Below are positions 33,407 to 41,880 of a DNA stretch of 64,000 bases, piece after piece (the stretch's first letter is position 1; the number at the start of each line of letters is the position of its first letter). The notes beneath the pieces were generated by a model. It was not told the DNA's origin, made no database searches, and was given only the letters and a program-made list of their open reading frames with translations. A program made the translations under genes and the position numbers. This DNA comes from CAJQLB01 sp041392065 (GTDB lineage: Bacteria > Bacteroidota > Bacteroidia > Flavobacteriales > Flavobacteriaceae). The stretch is from contig JAWKMU010000003.1 of NCBI GenBank assembly GCA_041392065.1, forward strand, positions 372,001 through 436,000, given 5' to 3'.

Positions 33407-34156
33407 TTATACTAATTCTTGTTTAATCCAATCGTAGCCTTTTTCTTCTAGCTCATGAGCAAGCTCTTTTGGTCCAGATTTTACAATTTTACCATTGTGT
33501 AATACATGAACAAAGTCAGGTACTATATAGTCTAGCAATCTTTGGTAGTGTGTTATTACAATAACAGCATTATCCTTACTTTTTAGTTTGTTTACTCCAT
33601 TAGCTACAATCCGCAAAGCATCAATATCTAAACCAGAGTCAGTTTCATCAAGAATAGCTAGTTTTGGTTCTAACATGGCCATTTGAAAAATCTCATTTCG
33701 TTTTTTTTCACCTCCAGAAAACCCTTGATTTAAAGAACGAGATAAAAACTTTCTATCTATTTCTAACAGCTCAGACTTTTCACGTATGAGTTTTAACATC
33801 TCATTAGCAGGCATTTCTTCAAGACCTTTAGCTTTACGAGTTTCGTTAATAGCAGTTTTCATGAAGTTGGTTACAGTTACACCAGGGATTTCAACAGGAT
33901 ATTGAAACGATAAAAAGATGCCTTTATGAGCACGTTCTTCGGCAGCTAATTCATCAATATCTTCTCCATTAAAAATAATTTCTCCTTGAGTGGTTTCGTA
34001 ATCTTCTTTTCCAGCGATCACAGATGCTAATGTACTTTTTCCAGAACCATTTGGTCCCATTATAGCATGTACTTCACCAGCTTTAACCTCAAGGTTAATG
34101 CCTCTTAAAATGGTTTTGTCTTCTACACTTGCGTGCAGATTTTTTATTTGTAACAT
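33407..34156 (-). CDS. sufC: Fe-S cluster assembly ATPase SufC
   Basis: 249-residue ABC ATPase that powers the SufBCD scaffold. Walker A GPNGSGKST (about 34-42), Q-loop SFQYPVEIPGV, ABC signature FSGGEKKRNEI, Walker B LAILDETDSGLDIDAL and H-loop VITHYQRLLDYI are all intact. Collinear with E. coli SufC (248 aa). It begins one base after the upstream lipoprotein gene ends, so it is tightly coupled. The four-helix gene follows 36 bases downstream. Confidence 0.97.
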   Translation of the reverse strand: MLQIKNLHASVEDKTILRGINLEVKAGEVHAIMGPNGSGKSTLASVIAGKEDYETTQGEIIFNGEDIDELAAEERAHKGIFLSFQYPVEIPGVTVTNFMKTAINETRKAKGLEEMPANEMLKLIREKSELLEIDRKFLSRSLNQGFSGGEKKRNEIFQMAMLEPKLAILDETDSGLDIDALRIVANGVNKLKSKDNAVIVITHYQRLLDYIVPDFVHVLHNGKIVKSGPKELAHELEEKGYDWIKQELV

Positions 34157-34157
34157 A

Positions 34158-34574
34158 TTATTCTGTTCCTAATTTTACAACTTCACTGCTTTCTTCGGCA
34201 GCTTTTACATTTAATATTTCTTTTATTTCCACACGATAAGGCCAACCTTCTTCGTTGTCGGGTTTTGGGGTTATTTTTCCTCTAATTTCAACCTGAACAA
34301 AATCGGTTGCCTCTTTTTTAAAGGCTTTTGCCATCTCGTCTAACTCATGCATTTTTTCATCAAGAACTACAGCATACATTTGTCTGTGAGTTTGCAATAC
34401 AGCAGCATCTGCATAATAAATAAACTCTCCTTTAAGTAAGGTTAAGCCATCACTTTGTTTTTCTGTTCGTTGTTGAGAAACATCAATGGCTTCCTCTTTA
34501 ACGTCAGACTTTACTTCGTTTTTACAAGCGACAAATAATGTAATAGTGATTAAGTATAAAAGTATTTTTTTCAT
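34158..34574 (-). CDS. Lipoprotein of unknown function between sufB and sufC
   Basis: 138 residues. The lipobox ITLFVAC gives lipid Cys 17 and is followed by a charged linker. The mature domain (GLTLLKGEFIYYADAAVLQT, YAVVLDEKMHELDEMAKAF, DFVQVEIRGKITPKPDNEEG, PYRVEIKEILNVKAAE) looks like a small beta-barrel, comparable to the NlpE or META type, but I cannot assign it. The only cysteine is the lipid anchor. With gaps of 10 bases to sufB and 1 base to sufC it is surely in the SUF transcript. Its role is unknown; an envelope sensor of metal or oxidative stress would be speculation. Confidence 0.8.
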   Translation of the reverse strand: MKKILLYLITITLFVACKNEVKSDVKEEAIDVSQQRTEKQSDGLTLLKGEFIYYADAAVLQTHRQMYAVVLDEKMHELDEMAKAFKKEATDFVQVEIRGKITPKPDNEEGWPYRVEIKEILNVKAAEESSEVVKLGTE

Positions 34575-34584
34575 AATATTAAAA

Positions 34585-36033
34585 TTAACCTACACTTCCT
34601 TCTAAACTAATTTCTAATAATTTTTGAGCCTCAACCGCAAATTCCATTGGTAATTTATTTAAAACGTCTTTACTAAAACCATTTACTATTAAAGCAATAG
34701 CTTTTTCAGTATCAATTCCTCTTTGGTTACAATAAAATATTTGATCCTCACCAATTTTACTCGTTGTAGCTTCGTGCTCAATTTGAGCTGTTTTATTTTT
34801 TGCTTCTATGTAAGGGAACGTGTGAGCACCACACTCATTTCCCATAAGTAAACTATCACATTGAGAAAAGTTTCGAGCATTTTCTGCTCGTGAGTTTATT
34901 TGTACTAAACCACGATAGCTATTTTGAGATTTTCCTGCTGAAATTCCTTTGGAAATAATAGTTGACTTAGTGTTTTTACCTAAATGAATCATCTTGGTTC
35001 CAGTATCTGCTTGCTGATAATTATTAGTCACTGCAATAGAGTAAAACTCGCCAATAGAGTTGTCGCCTTTTAGTACACAACTTGGATATTTCCAAGTTAC
35101 TGCACTACCAGTTTCTACCTGAGTCCAAGATATTTTAGCATTGTTTTCACATAAACCTCGTTTAGTTACGAAGTTGTAAACACCACCTTTACCATCAGCA
35201 TTTCCAGGATACCAATTTTGAACCGTTGAGTATTTTATTTCGGCATTGTCCAAAGCTATTAATTCAACTACTGCAGCATGTAATTGATTTTCGTCACGAC
35301 TTGGTGCTGTACAGCCTTCTAAGTAACTCACATAACTACCTTCATCAGCAATAACTAAAGTTCTTTCAAATTGACCTGTTCCTGCTTGGTTGATTCTGAA
35401 GTAAGTTGATAACTCCATTGGGCAACGTACACCTTTTGGGATATAACAGAAACTTCCGTCACTAAACACAGCACTATTTAAAGCTGCATAAAAGTTGTCT
35501 TTTTGTGGTACAACAGTGCCAATATATTTTTTTACAAGTTCTGGATGCTCTTTAATGGCTTCAGAAATACTCATAAAAATAATGCCTTTTTCGGCTAATG
35601 TTTTTTTGAAAGTTGTAGCTACCGAAACAGAATCGACCACAACATCCATAGCAACACCAGCAAGTTTTTTTTGTTCGTCAAGTGAGATTCCAAGTTTTTC
35701 AAAAGTGGCTAAAAGCTCTGGATCTACTTCGTCTAAACTGTCGTATTTTGGCTTGCTATTTGGTGCAGAATAATAAGATATAGCTTGAAAGTCTGGTTTT
35801 TGGTACTTTACATTTGCCCATTCTGGTTCAGTCATTTCTTTCCAAACTTTAAAAGCTTCAAGTCGCCATTGAGTCATCCATTCAGGCTCTTCTTTCTTTT
35901 TTGAAATTGCTTTTACAATATCTTCATTTAATCCAACAGAGAAGGTGTCAGATGCAATATCTGTATAAAAACCATATTCATATTCTTTGGTTTTTAACTC
36001 TTCCCTTAAATCATCTTCTGTATATTTTGACAT
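34585..36033 (-). CDS. sufB: Fe-S cluster assembly scaffold SufB
   Basis: 482 residues from the ATG at 36033 (MSKYTEDDLREELKTKEYEY); the frame extends to 36084 but those residues overlap the A-type carrier gene and are not family-like. SufB is the site of cluster assembly in SufBC2D. Seen: SVSVATTFKKTLAEKGIIFMSI, FCYIPKGVRCPMELSTYFRI, CTAPSRDENQLHAAVVELIA (beta-helix), QCDSLLMGNECGAHTFPYIEAKN and HEATTSKIGEDQIFYCNQRGI. Cysteines equivalent to the sulfur-accepting and cluster-binding ones are present. A 20-base gap separates it from the A-type carrier gene. Confidence 0.96.
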   Translation of the reverse strand: MSKYTEDDLREELKTKEYEYGFYTDIASDTFSVGLNEDIVKAISKKKEEPEWMTQWRLEAFKVWKEMTEPEWANVKYQKPDFQAISYYSAPNSKPKYDSLDEVDPELLATFEKLGISLDEQKKLAGVAMDVVVDSVSVATTFKKTLAEKGIIFMSISEAIKEHPELVKKYIGTVVPQKDNFYAALNSAVFSDGSFCYIPKGVRCPMELSTYFRINQAGTGQFERTLVIADEGSYVSYLEGCTAPSRDENQLHAAVVELIALDNAEIKYSTVQNWYPGNADGKGGVYNFVTKRGLCENNAKISWTQVETGSAVTWKYPSCVLKGDNSIGEFYSIAVTNNYQQADTGTKMIHLGKNTKSTIISKGISAGKSQNSYRGLVQINSRAENARNFSQCDSLLMGNECGAHTFPYIEAKNKTAQIEHEATTSKIGEDQIFYCNQRGIDTEKAIALIVNGFSKDVLNKLPMEFAVEAQKLLEISLEGSVG

Positions 36034-36053
36034 AGTTCTTTCTTCTTCTTTAT

Positions 36054-36383
36054 TTATAACGAAAATGATTCGCCACAACCACAAGTTCTATTAGCATTTG
36101 GGTTGTTAAACACAAATCCTGTTCCGTTTAAACCTCCAGAATATTCTAACGTTGTTCCAATTAAATACAAGAAACTTTTTTTGTCAACAATAATTTTTAC
36201 ACCATTATCTTCAAAAACCTTATCACCTTCCTCTTGATTTTTATCAAACTTCAGATCGTAAGATAAACCAGAACAACCACCGCTTTTTACACCAACACGA
36301 ATGAAATGTTCGTTTGGATTAAAGCCATCATCTTGCATTAATTCTACAACTTTTTTCTTAGCTGTTTCAGAAACTTTAATCAT
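36054..36383 (-). CDS. A-type iron-sulfur carrier (SufA/IscA/ErpA family)
   Basis: 109 residues with the three conserved cysteines of A-type carriers: GGCSGLSYDL (Cys 39) and NRTCGCGESFSL at the C terminus. These proteins take newly made clusters from the scaffold to target apoproteins. It is first gene of the SUF operon, directly before sufB; the name sufA fits context, though sequence alone does not separate SufA, IscA and ErpA. A TATATTTG box is 30 bases upstream. No RNA or repressor-binding site for iron control was recognised upstream. Confidence 0.93.
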   Translation of the reverse strand: MIKVSETAKKKVVELMQDDGFNPNEHFIRVGVKSGGCSGLSYDLKFDKNQEEGDKVFEDNGVKIIVDKKSFLYLIGTTLEYSGGLNGTGFVFNNPNANRTCGCGESFSL

Positions 36384-36412
36384 AGTTTAAATAGATTAGT
36401 TCTAAATAGACA

Positions 36413-36420
36413 GCAAATAT
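36413..36420 (-). promoter_or_regulatory. Candidate -7 box of the SUF operon
   Basis: TATATTTG(C) on the minus strand fits TAnnTTTG, about 30 bases upstream of the A-type carrier ATG. No TTG is seen at the ideal -33 spacing, so support is partial. Confidence 0.4.
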
Positions 36421-36542
36421 ACAACATAAGTGGAGTTTTACCATATTTGATAACATTATATTAGTATATGGTTTGATAGGTTTTAGTTATAAGCTAGAAG
36501 TTTGAAAATCAGTAGAAAAAGTATATGATTATGTATAATGAG

Positions 36543-37868
36543 TTAATTTATTTTTATTATCAAAATATCTTTAAGTCCTTTATTCATATCAACTTCAACA
36601 TCATCACTCTCTGTTTCGCCTACAACAATAATTTCACCTTCATTTGTCTCAAAGGCATCAAAAGCCAAATCTAATTTTGAACCACCAAAATTGCGTTGCC
36701 AGATTAATGCTCCAGATTCAGAAATTTTCAGTATCCAATAGTCGTTTTCTCCAAAATTACCTTTCACATCTTTATCATAGCTTTGTGAGTAACCAGTAAT
36801 GATATAGCCATCTATAGATTTGTTAATTGAGGTAGCAAAATCAAATAGTGAACCACCATAGTTTTTGCTCCAAATAATATTGCCATTATCAGATATTTTG
36901 ATGAGCAAATAGTCAGAACTCCCAAGATTTGAAGTTATATCTCCATCATTACTAAATGAATTTCCGATAATAATATAAGCGTTATCATCGGTTTTTATAA
37001 TTGAGCGAGCTTGATCTATTTCTGTACCTCCAAGAGATTTCTCCCAAACTAATTCACCTTCAGGATTGATTTTTATAACCCAAAAATCGTATGAACCTTT
37101 ACTGTTAGATATATCAAAGTCATTACTTTCTGAGAAGCCAGTTACTACATATCCACCGTCGTTTGCTTGCACAACATCAAAAGAACGATCATTATTTGAT
37201 CCACCGAAATAGTTACGCCATTCAATATTTCCATTGGCATCAAGTTTATGGCACCAAAACTCACCTATGCCATGTCTAAAATTTCTGACTGTACTTCCTT
37301 CTCCTTCTGAGGCAGTTATATCTAAAAATCCAGTCATGAAGAATCCACCATCATTGGTTTCAATTACTGAATAGGCATGGTCATGACCTGCAAAACCAAA
37401 ACTTTTTTCCCAAAGTACATTTCCATTACTGTCTAACTTTAAAATCCAGTTATCGTGTTGACCTTCATTGTTGCTTGCATCATTATCATTGCTTTTGCTA
37501 TATCCTACAATGGCATATCCACCATCAGAAGTTTGAATAACTTGTTGTCCGACATCTTCGTCAGAACCTCCATAGGTTTTGCTCCAAATAACATTACCAT
37601 TTAAATCTAGTTTGAGTAACCAATAATCACTCACTTCAAAAGTTTTATCTGTAATATCGCCATTAATGCTTGAGGTATTCCCAAAAACAAGAAAATTCCT
37701 GTCTAATGTTGGGATTACTGATCGAGCAAAATCATCTTGTGAGCCTCCATATGTTTTTGCCCAATCAATATTTCCTTGAAAACCTGAATTGGTATTATCA
37801 TCATCATTTTTACATGAAATGCAAAGCAAAACGAAAACAAAAAACCAAGATTTAATCTGTGTTTTCAT
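36543..37868 (-). CDS. Secreted lipoprotein with seven propeller-like repeats
   Basis: 441 residues from the ATG at 37868; the longer frame from 37889 overlaps the upstream gene. The lipobox FVLLCISC is followed by KNDDDN, an acidic stretch typical of surface-exposed Bacteroidota lipoproteins. Seven repeats of about 55-60 residues each begin (Y/F)GGSxxD and continue SVIxTxDGGYxIxGxSxSxDxDxSxNxGxxDxWILKLDxNGNxxW. Seven copies suggest a seven-bladed beta propeller. Enzymatic residues are not evident; a binding or scaffold role is likely. It starts 5 bases after the choice-of-anchor B gene ends and is cotranscribed with it. Confidence 0.83.
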   Translation of the reverse strand: MKTQIKSWFFVFVLLCISCKNDDDNTNSGFQGNIDWAKTYGGSQDDFARSVIPTLDRNFLVFGNTSSINGDITDKTFEVSDYWLLKLDLNGNVIWSKTYGGSDEDVGQQVIQTSDGGYAIVGYSKSNDNDASNNEGQHDNWILKLDSNGNVLWEKSFGFAGHDHAYSVIETNDGGFFMTGFLDITASEGEGSTVRNFRHGIGEFWCHKLDANGNIEWRNYFGGSNNDRSFDVVQANDGGYVVTGFSESNDFDISNSKGSYDFWVIKINPEGELVWEKSLGGTEIDQARSIIKTDDNAYIIIGNSFSNDGDITSNLGSSDYLLIKISDNGNIIWSKNYGGSLFDFATSINKSIDGYIITGYSQSYDKDVKGNFGENDYWILKISESGALIWQRNFGGSKLDLAFDAFETNEGEIIVVGETESDDVEVDMNKGLKDILIIKIN

Positions 37869-37872
37869 AGTA

Positions 37873-39330
37873 TTAAAACTCACTTTCATGAATAATAAAC
37901 AAACCTCCTTCTATATCACTAATAACAATGTTTCCACTTGCAAAAAAAGGATACACATTCCAAGCTCCATGAAAACTTGTGCTATTGTCTGGAGGGTAAG
38001 AATCAAAATATCCTATTTCGTTCATGGAATTTGTAGAAATATTGGTGATATCAATTATTCTAACACCTGCTGTATAATTAGATTGATAAAATAAATTTCC
38101 TACCACGTAACCATTATGGTCAATAGCTCCTGTTGGGCCATTGTAATTCATATGAAGAACAGGATTGTCTAAATCACTTAAATCAAAAACAATAGTTCTT
38201 GTGCTTAAGCCAAAATTTATTTCATCAATTTCATCACCTAGTAAAAAGTAGTTCATGTCTTCAGTAAACCAGCCTTGATGTGTATAGCCAATATTGCTGT
38301 AACTAATAGTAGAAATTGTTGTAGGGTTTGCTTTATCGGTAACGTCTACAATAACAACCTCATCTTCGTTACTAGAGATAAGAATTTCACTTCCAATATA
38401 ATCTGTATCTGGACCATTATAATTCACAACTTGAGAATCGTGAGAATAAGATTCGTCTTCAAAACCGCCTGCTGCTTGTGGATTTAAAGGGTTTTGTATA
38501 TTGATAAAATGTGGACCACCATTAAAAGTAGTAGTTCCAACTGCATAAGCAAAACCAGAATCTTCATTAATAACAATATTGTGAGCTGAACCAAATTCTG
38601 TGTAATGGGCATCAGCAGTAAAAGTTTCAGGAGGATTAACAACGTTTCTTAAACGAGTTAAGTCAAACACTTGCATGCCATGGTCAACTGCTTCACTTAC
38701 TATAAATGCAAAATTGTTATAGACTTTTATATCTCTCCAAATACTGTTGTCAGTTGCACTAGGTAAACGACCCAATAATACTGGTTGAGTTGGAGTTGAG
38801 ATATCAACAAATGCAGACCCTGTAGTTGTGCCAATAAGCGCATATTCTTTGCCTGTTGAAGGATCGGTCCAGCCCCAAGAATCGTTACCTTCGGCACCTG
38901 CTCCGCCTAATTCTGAAATTGGAATATGACTCATTAAATCATAACCATCACAAGGGTAAATATCTGCAAAACCATTCTCACAAATAGCCATTGGCTCTAG
39001 AGCATCAACTTCATCGCATGTATCACCAATACCATCATTATCTGTATCAGCCTGATCGGGATTAGCAATTAAAGGACAATTATCATTTTCATCTATTATT
39101 CCATCGTTGTCATCATCGTCGTCGCAAACATTACCAATACCATCATTGTCATTGTCTTCTTGGTTTGGGTTTGAAATGTTAATACAATTGTCATTGTCAT
39201 CAACAATATTGTCTCCATCTATGTCTTGAGGAAAAGTATTTAACTCTATTGATTCATTACTGCATTGAGTAAATAGTAACAAAAAAACACAAAGTGAACC
39301 AATTTTAAAAAAGGGCTTTAAAAATTGCAT
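37873..39330 (-). CDS. Choice-of-anchor B lipoprotein with thrombospondin type 3 repeats
   Basis: 485 residues with a lipobox (LLLFTQC). Residues about 35-110 are calcium-binding thrombospondin type 3 repeats (DIDGDNIVDDNDNC, DNDNDGIGNVC, DTDNDGIGDTC). The rest is a choice-of-anchor B domain with LVIVD-like repeats (SAFVDISTPTQPVLLG, VVIVDVTDKANPTTIS, GVRIIDITNISTN) likely forming a propeller. The cell-surface location and calcium stabilisation are inferred from these domains; function is unknown. It is first gene of a two-gene operon with the seven-repeat lipoprotein and divergent from thiL. Confidence 0.87.
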   Translation of the reverse strand: MQFLKPFFKIGSLCVFLLLFTQCSNESIELNTFPQDIDGDNIVDDNDNCINISNPNQEDNDNDGIGNVCDDDDDNDGIIDENDNCPLIANPDQADTDNDGIGDTCDEVDALEPMAICENGFADIYPCDGYDLMSHIPISELGGAGAEGNDSWGWTDPSTGKEYALIGTTTGSAFVDISTPTQPVLLGRLPSATDNSIWRDIKVYNNFAFIVSEAVDHGMQVFDLTRLRNVVNPPETFTADAHYTEFGSAHNIVINEDSGFAYAVGTTTFNGGPHFINIQNPLNPQAAGGFEDESYSHDSQVVNYNGPDTDYIGSEILISSNEDEVVIVDVTDKANPTTISTISYSNIGYTHQGWFTEDMNYFLLGDEIDEINFGLSTRTIVFDLSDLDNPVLHMNYNGPTGAIDHNGYVVGNLFYQSNYTAGVRIIDITNISTNSMNEIGYFDSYPPDNSTSFHGAWNVYPFFASGNIVISDIEGGLFIIHESEF

Positions 39331-39362
39331 AGCTAGTTTTTTTGCAATTTAATGTTTATTTA

Positions 39363-39393
39363 TTGTTCTTGCTTAAAAATGATAGTATTTTTG
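39363..39393 (+). promoter_or_regulatory. Promoter of thiL (TTG-N20-TATTTTTG)
   Basis: TTG at 39363-39365 and TATTTTTG at 39386-39393 with a 20-base spacer fit the Bacteroidota -33/-7 promoter well. The -7 box ends 4 bases before the ATG, so a very short or absent leader is expected. Confidence 0.5.
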
Positions 39394-39397
39394 CTAC

Positions 39398-40450
39398 ATG
39401 ATAGAAGATAAGAACCAACAGCGAACACCTTTAAGTGCTTTAGGTGAGTTTGGATTAATTGATCACTTAACAGCTCAATTTAAAATTAATCAAAAATCGA
39501 CCATAAAAGGTATTGGTGATGATGCAGCTGTTCTAAATCACAAGGATAAAAACATTGTCGTTACAACAGATTTATTGGTTGAAGGAGTACATTTTGACTT
39601 GAGCTACATGCCTCTTAAACACCTAGGCTATAAGGCTGTTGTTGTTAACTTGTCTGACGTTTACGCCATGAATGCCAATGCAACTCAAATTACAGTTTCA
39701 TTTGCAGTATCTAATAGATTCCCTTTAGAAGCTTTAGAAGAACTCTATGCAGGCATTGAAACTGCTGCACGAATTTATAGTATAGATGTAGTTGGTGGTG
39801 ATACAACTTCATCAACTTCAGGATTACTAATTTCTGTAACTGCCATTGGAGAAATAAATAAGGAAGACGTGGTTTACAGAAATGGAGCAAAACCAAATGA
39901 CTTACTGGTTGTAACTGGTGACTTAGGAGGTGCTTATTTAGGGCTTCAAGTACTAGAACGAGAAAAGGAAGTGTTTAAAGTAAATCCAAATAGTCAGCCA
40001 GACTTAGATATGTACTCTTACATTATTGAGCGTCAGTTAAAACCTGAAGCAAGAAAAGACATCGTAAAACTATTAAAAGACTTAGATGTTAAACCAACAT
40101 CAATGATTGATATTAGTGATGGTTTATCGTCTGAAATTATTCATTTATGTAAACAAAGCGAAGTTGGATGTGACGTGTATGAAAATAAAATTCCGTTAGA
40201 TCCTCAGGTGATTTCAACATGTGAAGAATTTGATATAGATAGCACAACTGTAGCTTTAAATGGAGGCGAGGATTACGAGTTGCTAATGACAATTTCTCAA
40301 GAAGACTATCCAAAAATAAAAGCTAATCCAAACTTAACTGTAATTGGCTATATCACTGAAGCATCAGCTGGAATACACTTAGTAACCAGAGCAGAAACTA
40401 AAATTCCTATTAAAGCTCAAGGTTGGAATTCACTTAACGATCAAGTATAA
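39398..40450 (+). CDS. thiL: Thiamine-monophosphate kinase
   Basis: 350-residue PurM/ThiL-fold kinase making thiamine diphosphate, the active cofactor. Motifs: the N-terminal GEFGLIDHL, metal-binding GIGDDAAVL (about 41-49), VVTTDLLVEGVHFDL, VNLSDVYAMNA, VVGGDTTSS, VTGDLGGAYLGL, and C-terminal DISDGLSSEI and LNGGEDYELL. Length is typical. No other thiamine genes are adjacent. The 3' end overlaps the convergent small CxxC gene by 17 bases. Confidence 0.95.
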   Translation: MIEDKNQQRTPLSALGEFGLIDHLTAQFKINQKSTIKGIGDDAAVLNHKDKNIVVTTDLLVEGVHFDLSYMPLKHLGYKAVVVNLSDVYAMNANATQITVSFAVSNRFPLEALEELYAGIETAARIYSIDVVGGDTTSSTSGLLISVTAIGEINKEDVVYRNGAKPNDLLVVTGDLGGAYLGLQVLEREKEVFKVNPNSQPDLDMYSYIIERQLKPEARKDIVKLLKDLDVKPTSMIDISDGLSSEIIHLCKQSEVGCDVYENKIPLDPQVISTCEEFDIDSTTVALNGGEDYELLMTISQEDYPKIKANPNLTVIGYITEASAGIHLVTRAETKIPIKAQGWNSLNDQV

Positions 40451-40658
40451 GTTGCTTTCGTTTTAAGCGTTTGTAATGAATGCGTTCTAAAACCGCATTT
40501 ATTTCTTTATATTTTGGTGTTAGCAAGGTGAGTTTGCCGTTTCCATTGGTAGTAACTTGCTCTTTGCAGTGTTTGCAAGTGTACTCTTTAACATGATAAG
40601 TAACCTCTTTAGATATTTTATAATCATGTCCAAAAAAAGAACAGTATAGTTGTTTCAC
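40434..40658 (-). CDS. Small CxxC protein, copy 2 of a tandem pair
   Basis: 74 residues. Cys 6 and GHDY resemble the start of a zinc-ribbon of the DUF1660 type; a second knuckle CKHC (C28, C31) follows. Basic at the C terminus (KRLKRKQ). About half the residues match the neighbour at 40739-40993 in the same order (VKEYTCKxCKxQxTTNGNG, LTPxxKEINxVLExI). It probably binds zinc; partner or function unknown. The two copies are 80 bases apart on one strand. Conserved spacing of C/H residues between copies argues that both are real genes. Confidence 0.75.
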   Translation of the reverse strand: MKQLYCSFFGHDYKISKEVTYHVKEYTCKHCKEQVTTNGNGKLTLLTPKYKEINAVLERIHYKRLKRKQLILDR

Positions 40659-40738
40659 GAATAATTAGTTTTTAGAAGGATAACTTCTAAAGTAATAATT
40701 ATTTCTGAAACAACCTGATTTTTAGATTAATAAATCGA

Positions 40739-40993
40739 TTAAGAGGCTAATTTTTGGTTCAAACGCATAGAACGCCTTGTATAAATATGCTCCAAAACAG
40801 AATTTATTTCCTTAAAAGTAGGTGTTAATTCTGTCAGTCTTCCGTTACCATTTGTGGTTAATTGTTTTTTGCAACACTTGCATGTGTACTCTTTTACATG
40901 CTTGGTCACTTTTTTTGAAACATCAAACTGATGCCCAAAAACATTGCAGTATAGTTTAGATACTGGATTTGGGTTAAAAGTAGTTGTTTTCAT
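40739..40993 (-). CDS. Small CxxC protein, copy 1 of a tandem pair
   Basis: 84 residues, paralogous to the next gene downstream. It has an N-terminal extension TTTFNPNPVSK, then LYCNVFGHQFDVSKKV with Cys and His of the first knuckle and TCKCCKKQLTTNGNG with the second. As in its twin, LTPTFKEINSVLEHIYTRR forms a likely helix. Resembles phage-associated DUF1660 proteins in pattern only; there is no phage context here. A small zinc protein is likely, perhaps nucleic-acid binding, but nothing proves this. Confidence 0.75.
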   Translation of the reverse strand: MKTTTFNPNPVSKLYCNVFGHQFDVSKKVTKHVKEYTCKCCKKQLTTNGNGRLTELTPTFKEINSVLEHIYTRRSMRLNQKLAS

Positions 40994-41054
40994 AAGCTAG
41001 GTTCTTTTATGGGACACTAAACATAGAAAAAAACAATTAAATAACGTTAAAATA

Positions 41055-41840
41055 TTAAAAATATTCGATGAAATGCATAATATTGTAAGTAAAATCTTCT
41101 ATATTTTCAATATGACTCATATGTCCATCAGGAAAACTTACTACATTTATATCAGAATTAGAGTAGTAACTCATTTGTAATTTATAATCAAGAATTGAAT
41201 CTTTTTTTCCTAGGATAACCATTTTTGGAATCGCAATTTGTCTAAACAACGTCAATCGGTCTTTTCTAATTTTCATGCCTTCAAGAGACGCAACAATACT
41301 TTGAACAGAAGTTTCAAGAGCTTCTCGTTTTACTTTTTTATAGTCATCTTTATAAATAATTCTACTTTTTGGTCTGAATAAATTTGAAATTGAAACACTT
41401 ACAAAAGTCTTTTGGTTTTCTTTCACGGCTACTATAGCTCTCTCCCTATTTGTTTTCTTTTCACTAGAATCTGCAATAGCGGTTGAGTTCATTAAGCAAA
41501 TTCCCTTTACCAATTTTGGGTTGGCTTCTAACAACGCCAAACTTACATAGCCTCCCATTGAGTGCCCAACAACAACTGCACTATTAATTTTTAAATGCTT
41601 TAAAACCCTATTTACGGCATCTGCCATCACTTCCATGGTATGAATATAACCAATGTTATCAGACTGTCCGTGTCCTAACAAGTCAATACTAATTACACGA
41701 TGAGTTTTAGCTAAATGTGGTTTTAGATTGTTCCACATAGAGATATTTTCTAAAAAACCATGAAGCAATACAACAGTCTTACCCTTTCCTTCATCTGAAT
41801 AATGAATTTTGGCATTTTTATAAGTAACAAAATTAGACAT
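41055..41840 (-). CDS. Alpha/beta hydrolase
   Basis: 261 residues, cytoplasmic. Alpha/beta-hydrolase landmarks: oxyanion region LLHGFLENISMW, DLLGHGQSDN, nucleophile elbow VVGHSMGGY (Ser about 94), the acid near LGKKDSILD and the catalytic His in FPDGHMSHIEN. No lid insertion that would name a substrate. Closest general resemblance is to small esterases or C-C hydrolases of the BioH/MhpC class. Divergent from brnQ with a 40-base gap. Substrate unknown. Confidence 0.87.
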   Translation of the reverse strand: MSNFVTYKNAKIHYSDEGKGKTVVLLHGFLENISMWNNLKPHLAKTHRVISIDLLGHGQSDNIGYIHTMEVMADAVNRVLKHLKINSAVVVGHSMGGYVSLALLEANPKLVKGICLMNSTAIADSSEKKTNRERAIVAVKENQKTFVSVSISNLFRPKSRIIYKDDYKKVKREALETSVQSIVASLEGMKIRKDRLTLFRQIAIPKMVILGKKDSILDYKLQMSYYSNSDINVVSFPDGHMSHIENIEDFTYNIMHFIEYF

Positions 41841-41880
41841 GAATGGAAATGATTATATTAGGCAAAGATAAACTTGTATT

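Noticed and set aside
37873..39330. Periodic GATGAT/CATCAT-rich stretch at 39100-39140 as a microsatellite
   Set aside because: It is the Asp/Asn-rich coding sequence of thrombospondin type 3 repeats, not a non-coding repeat.
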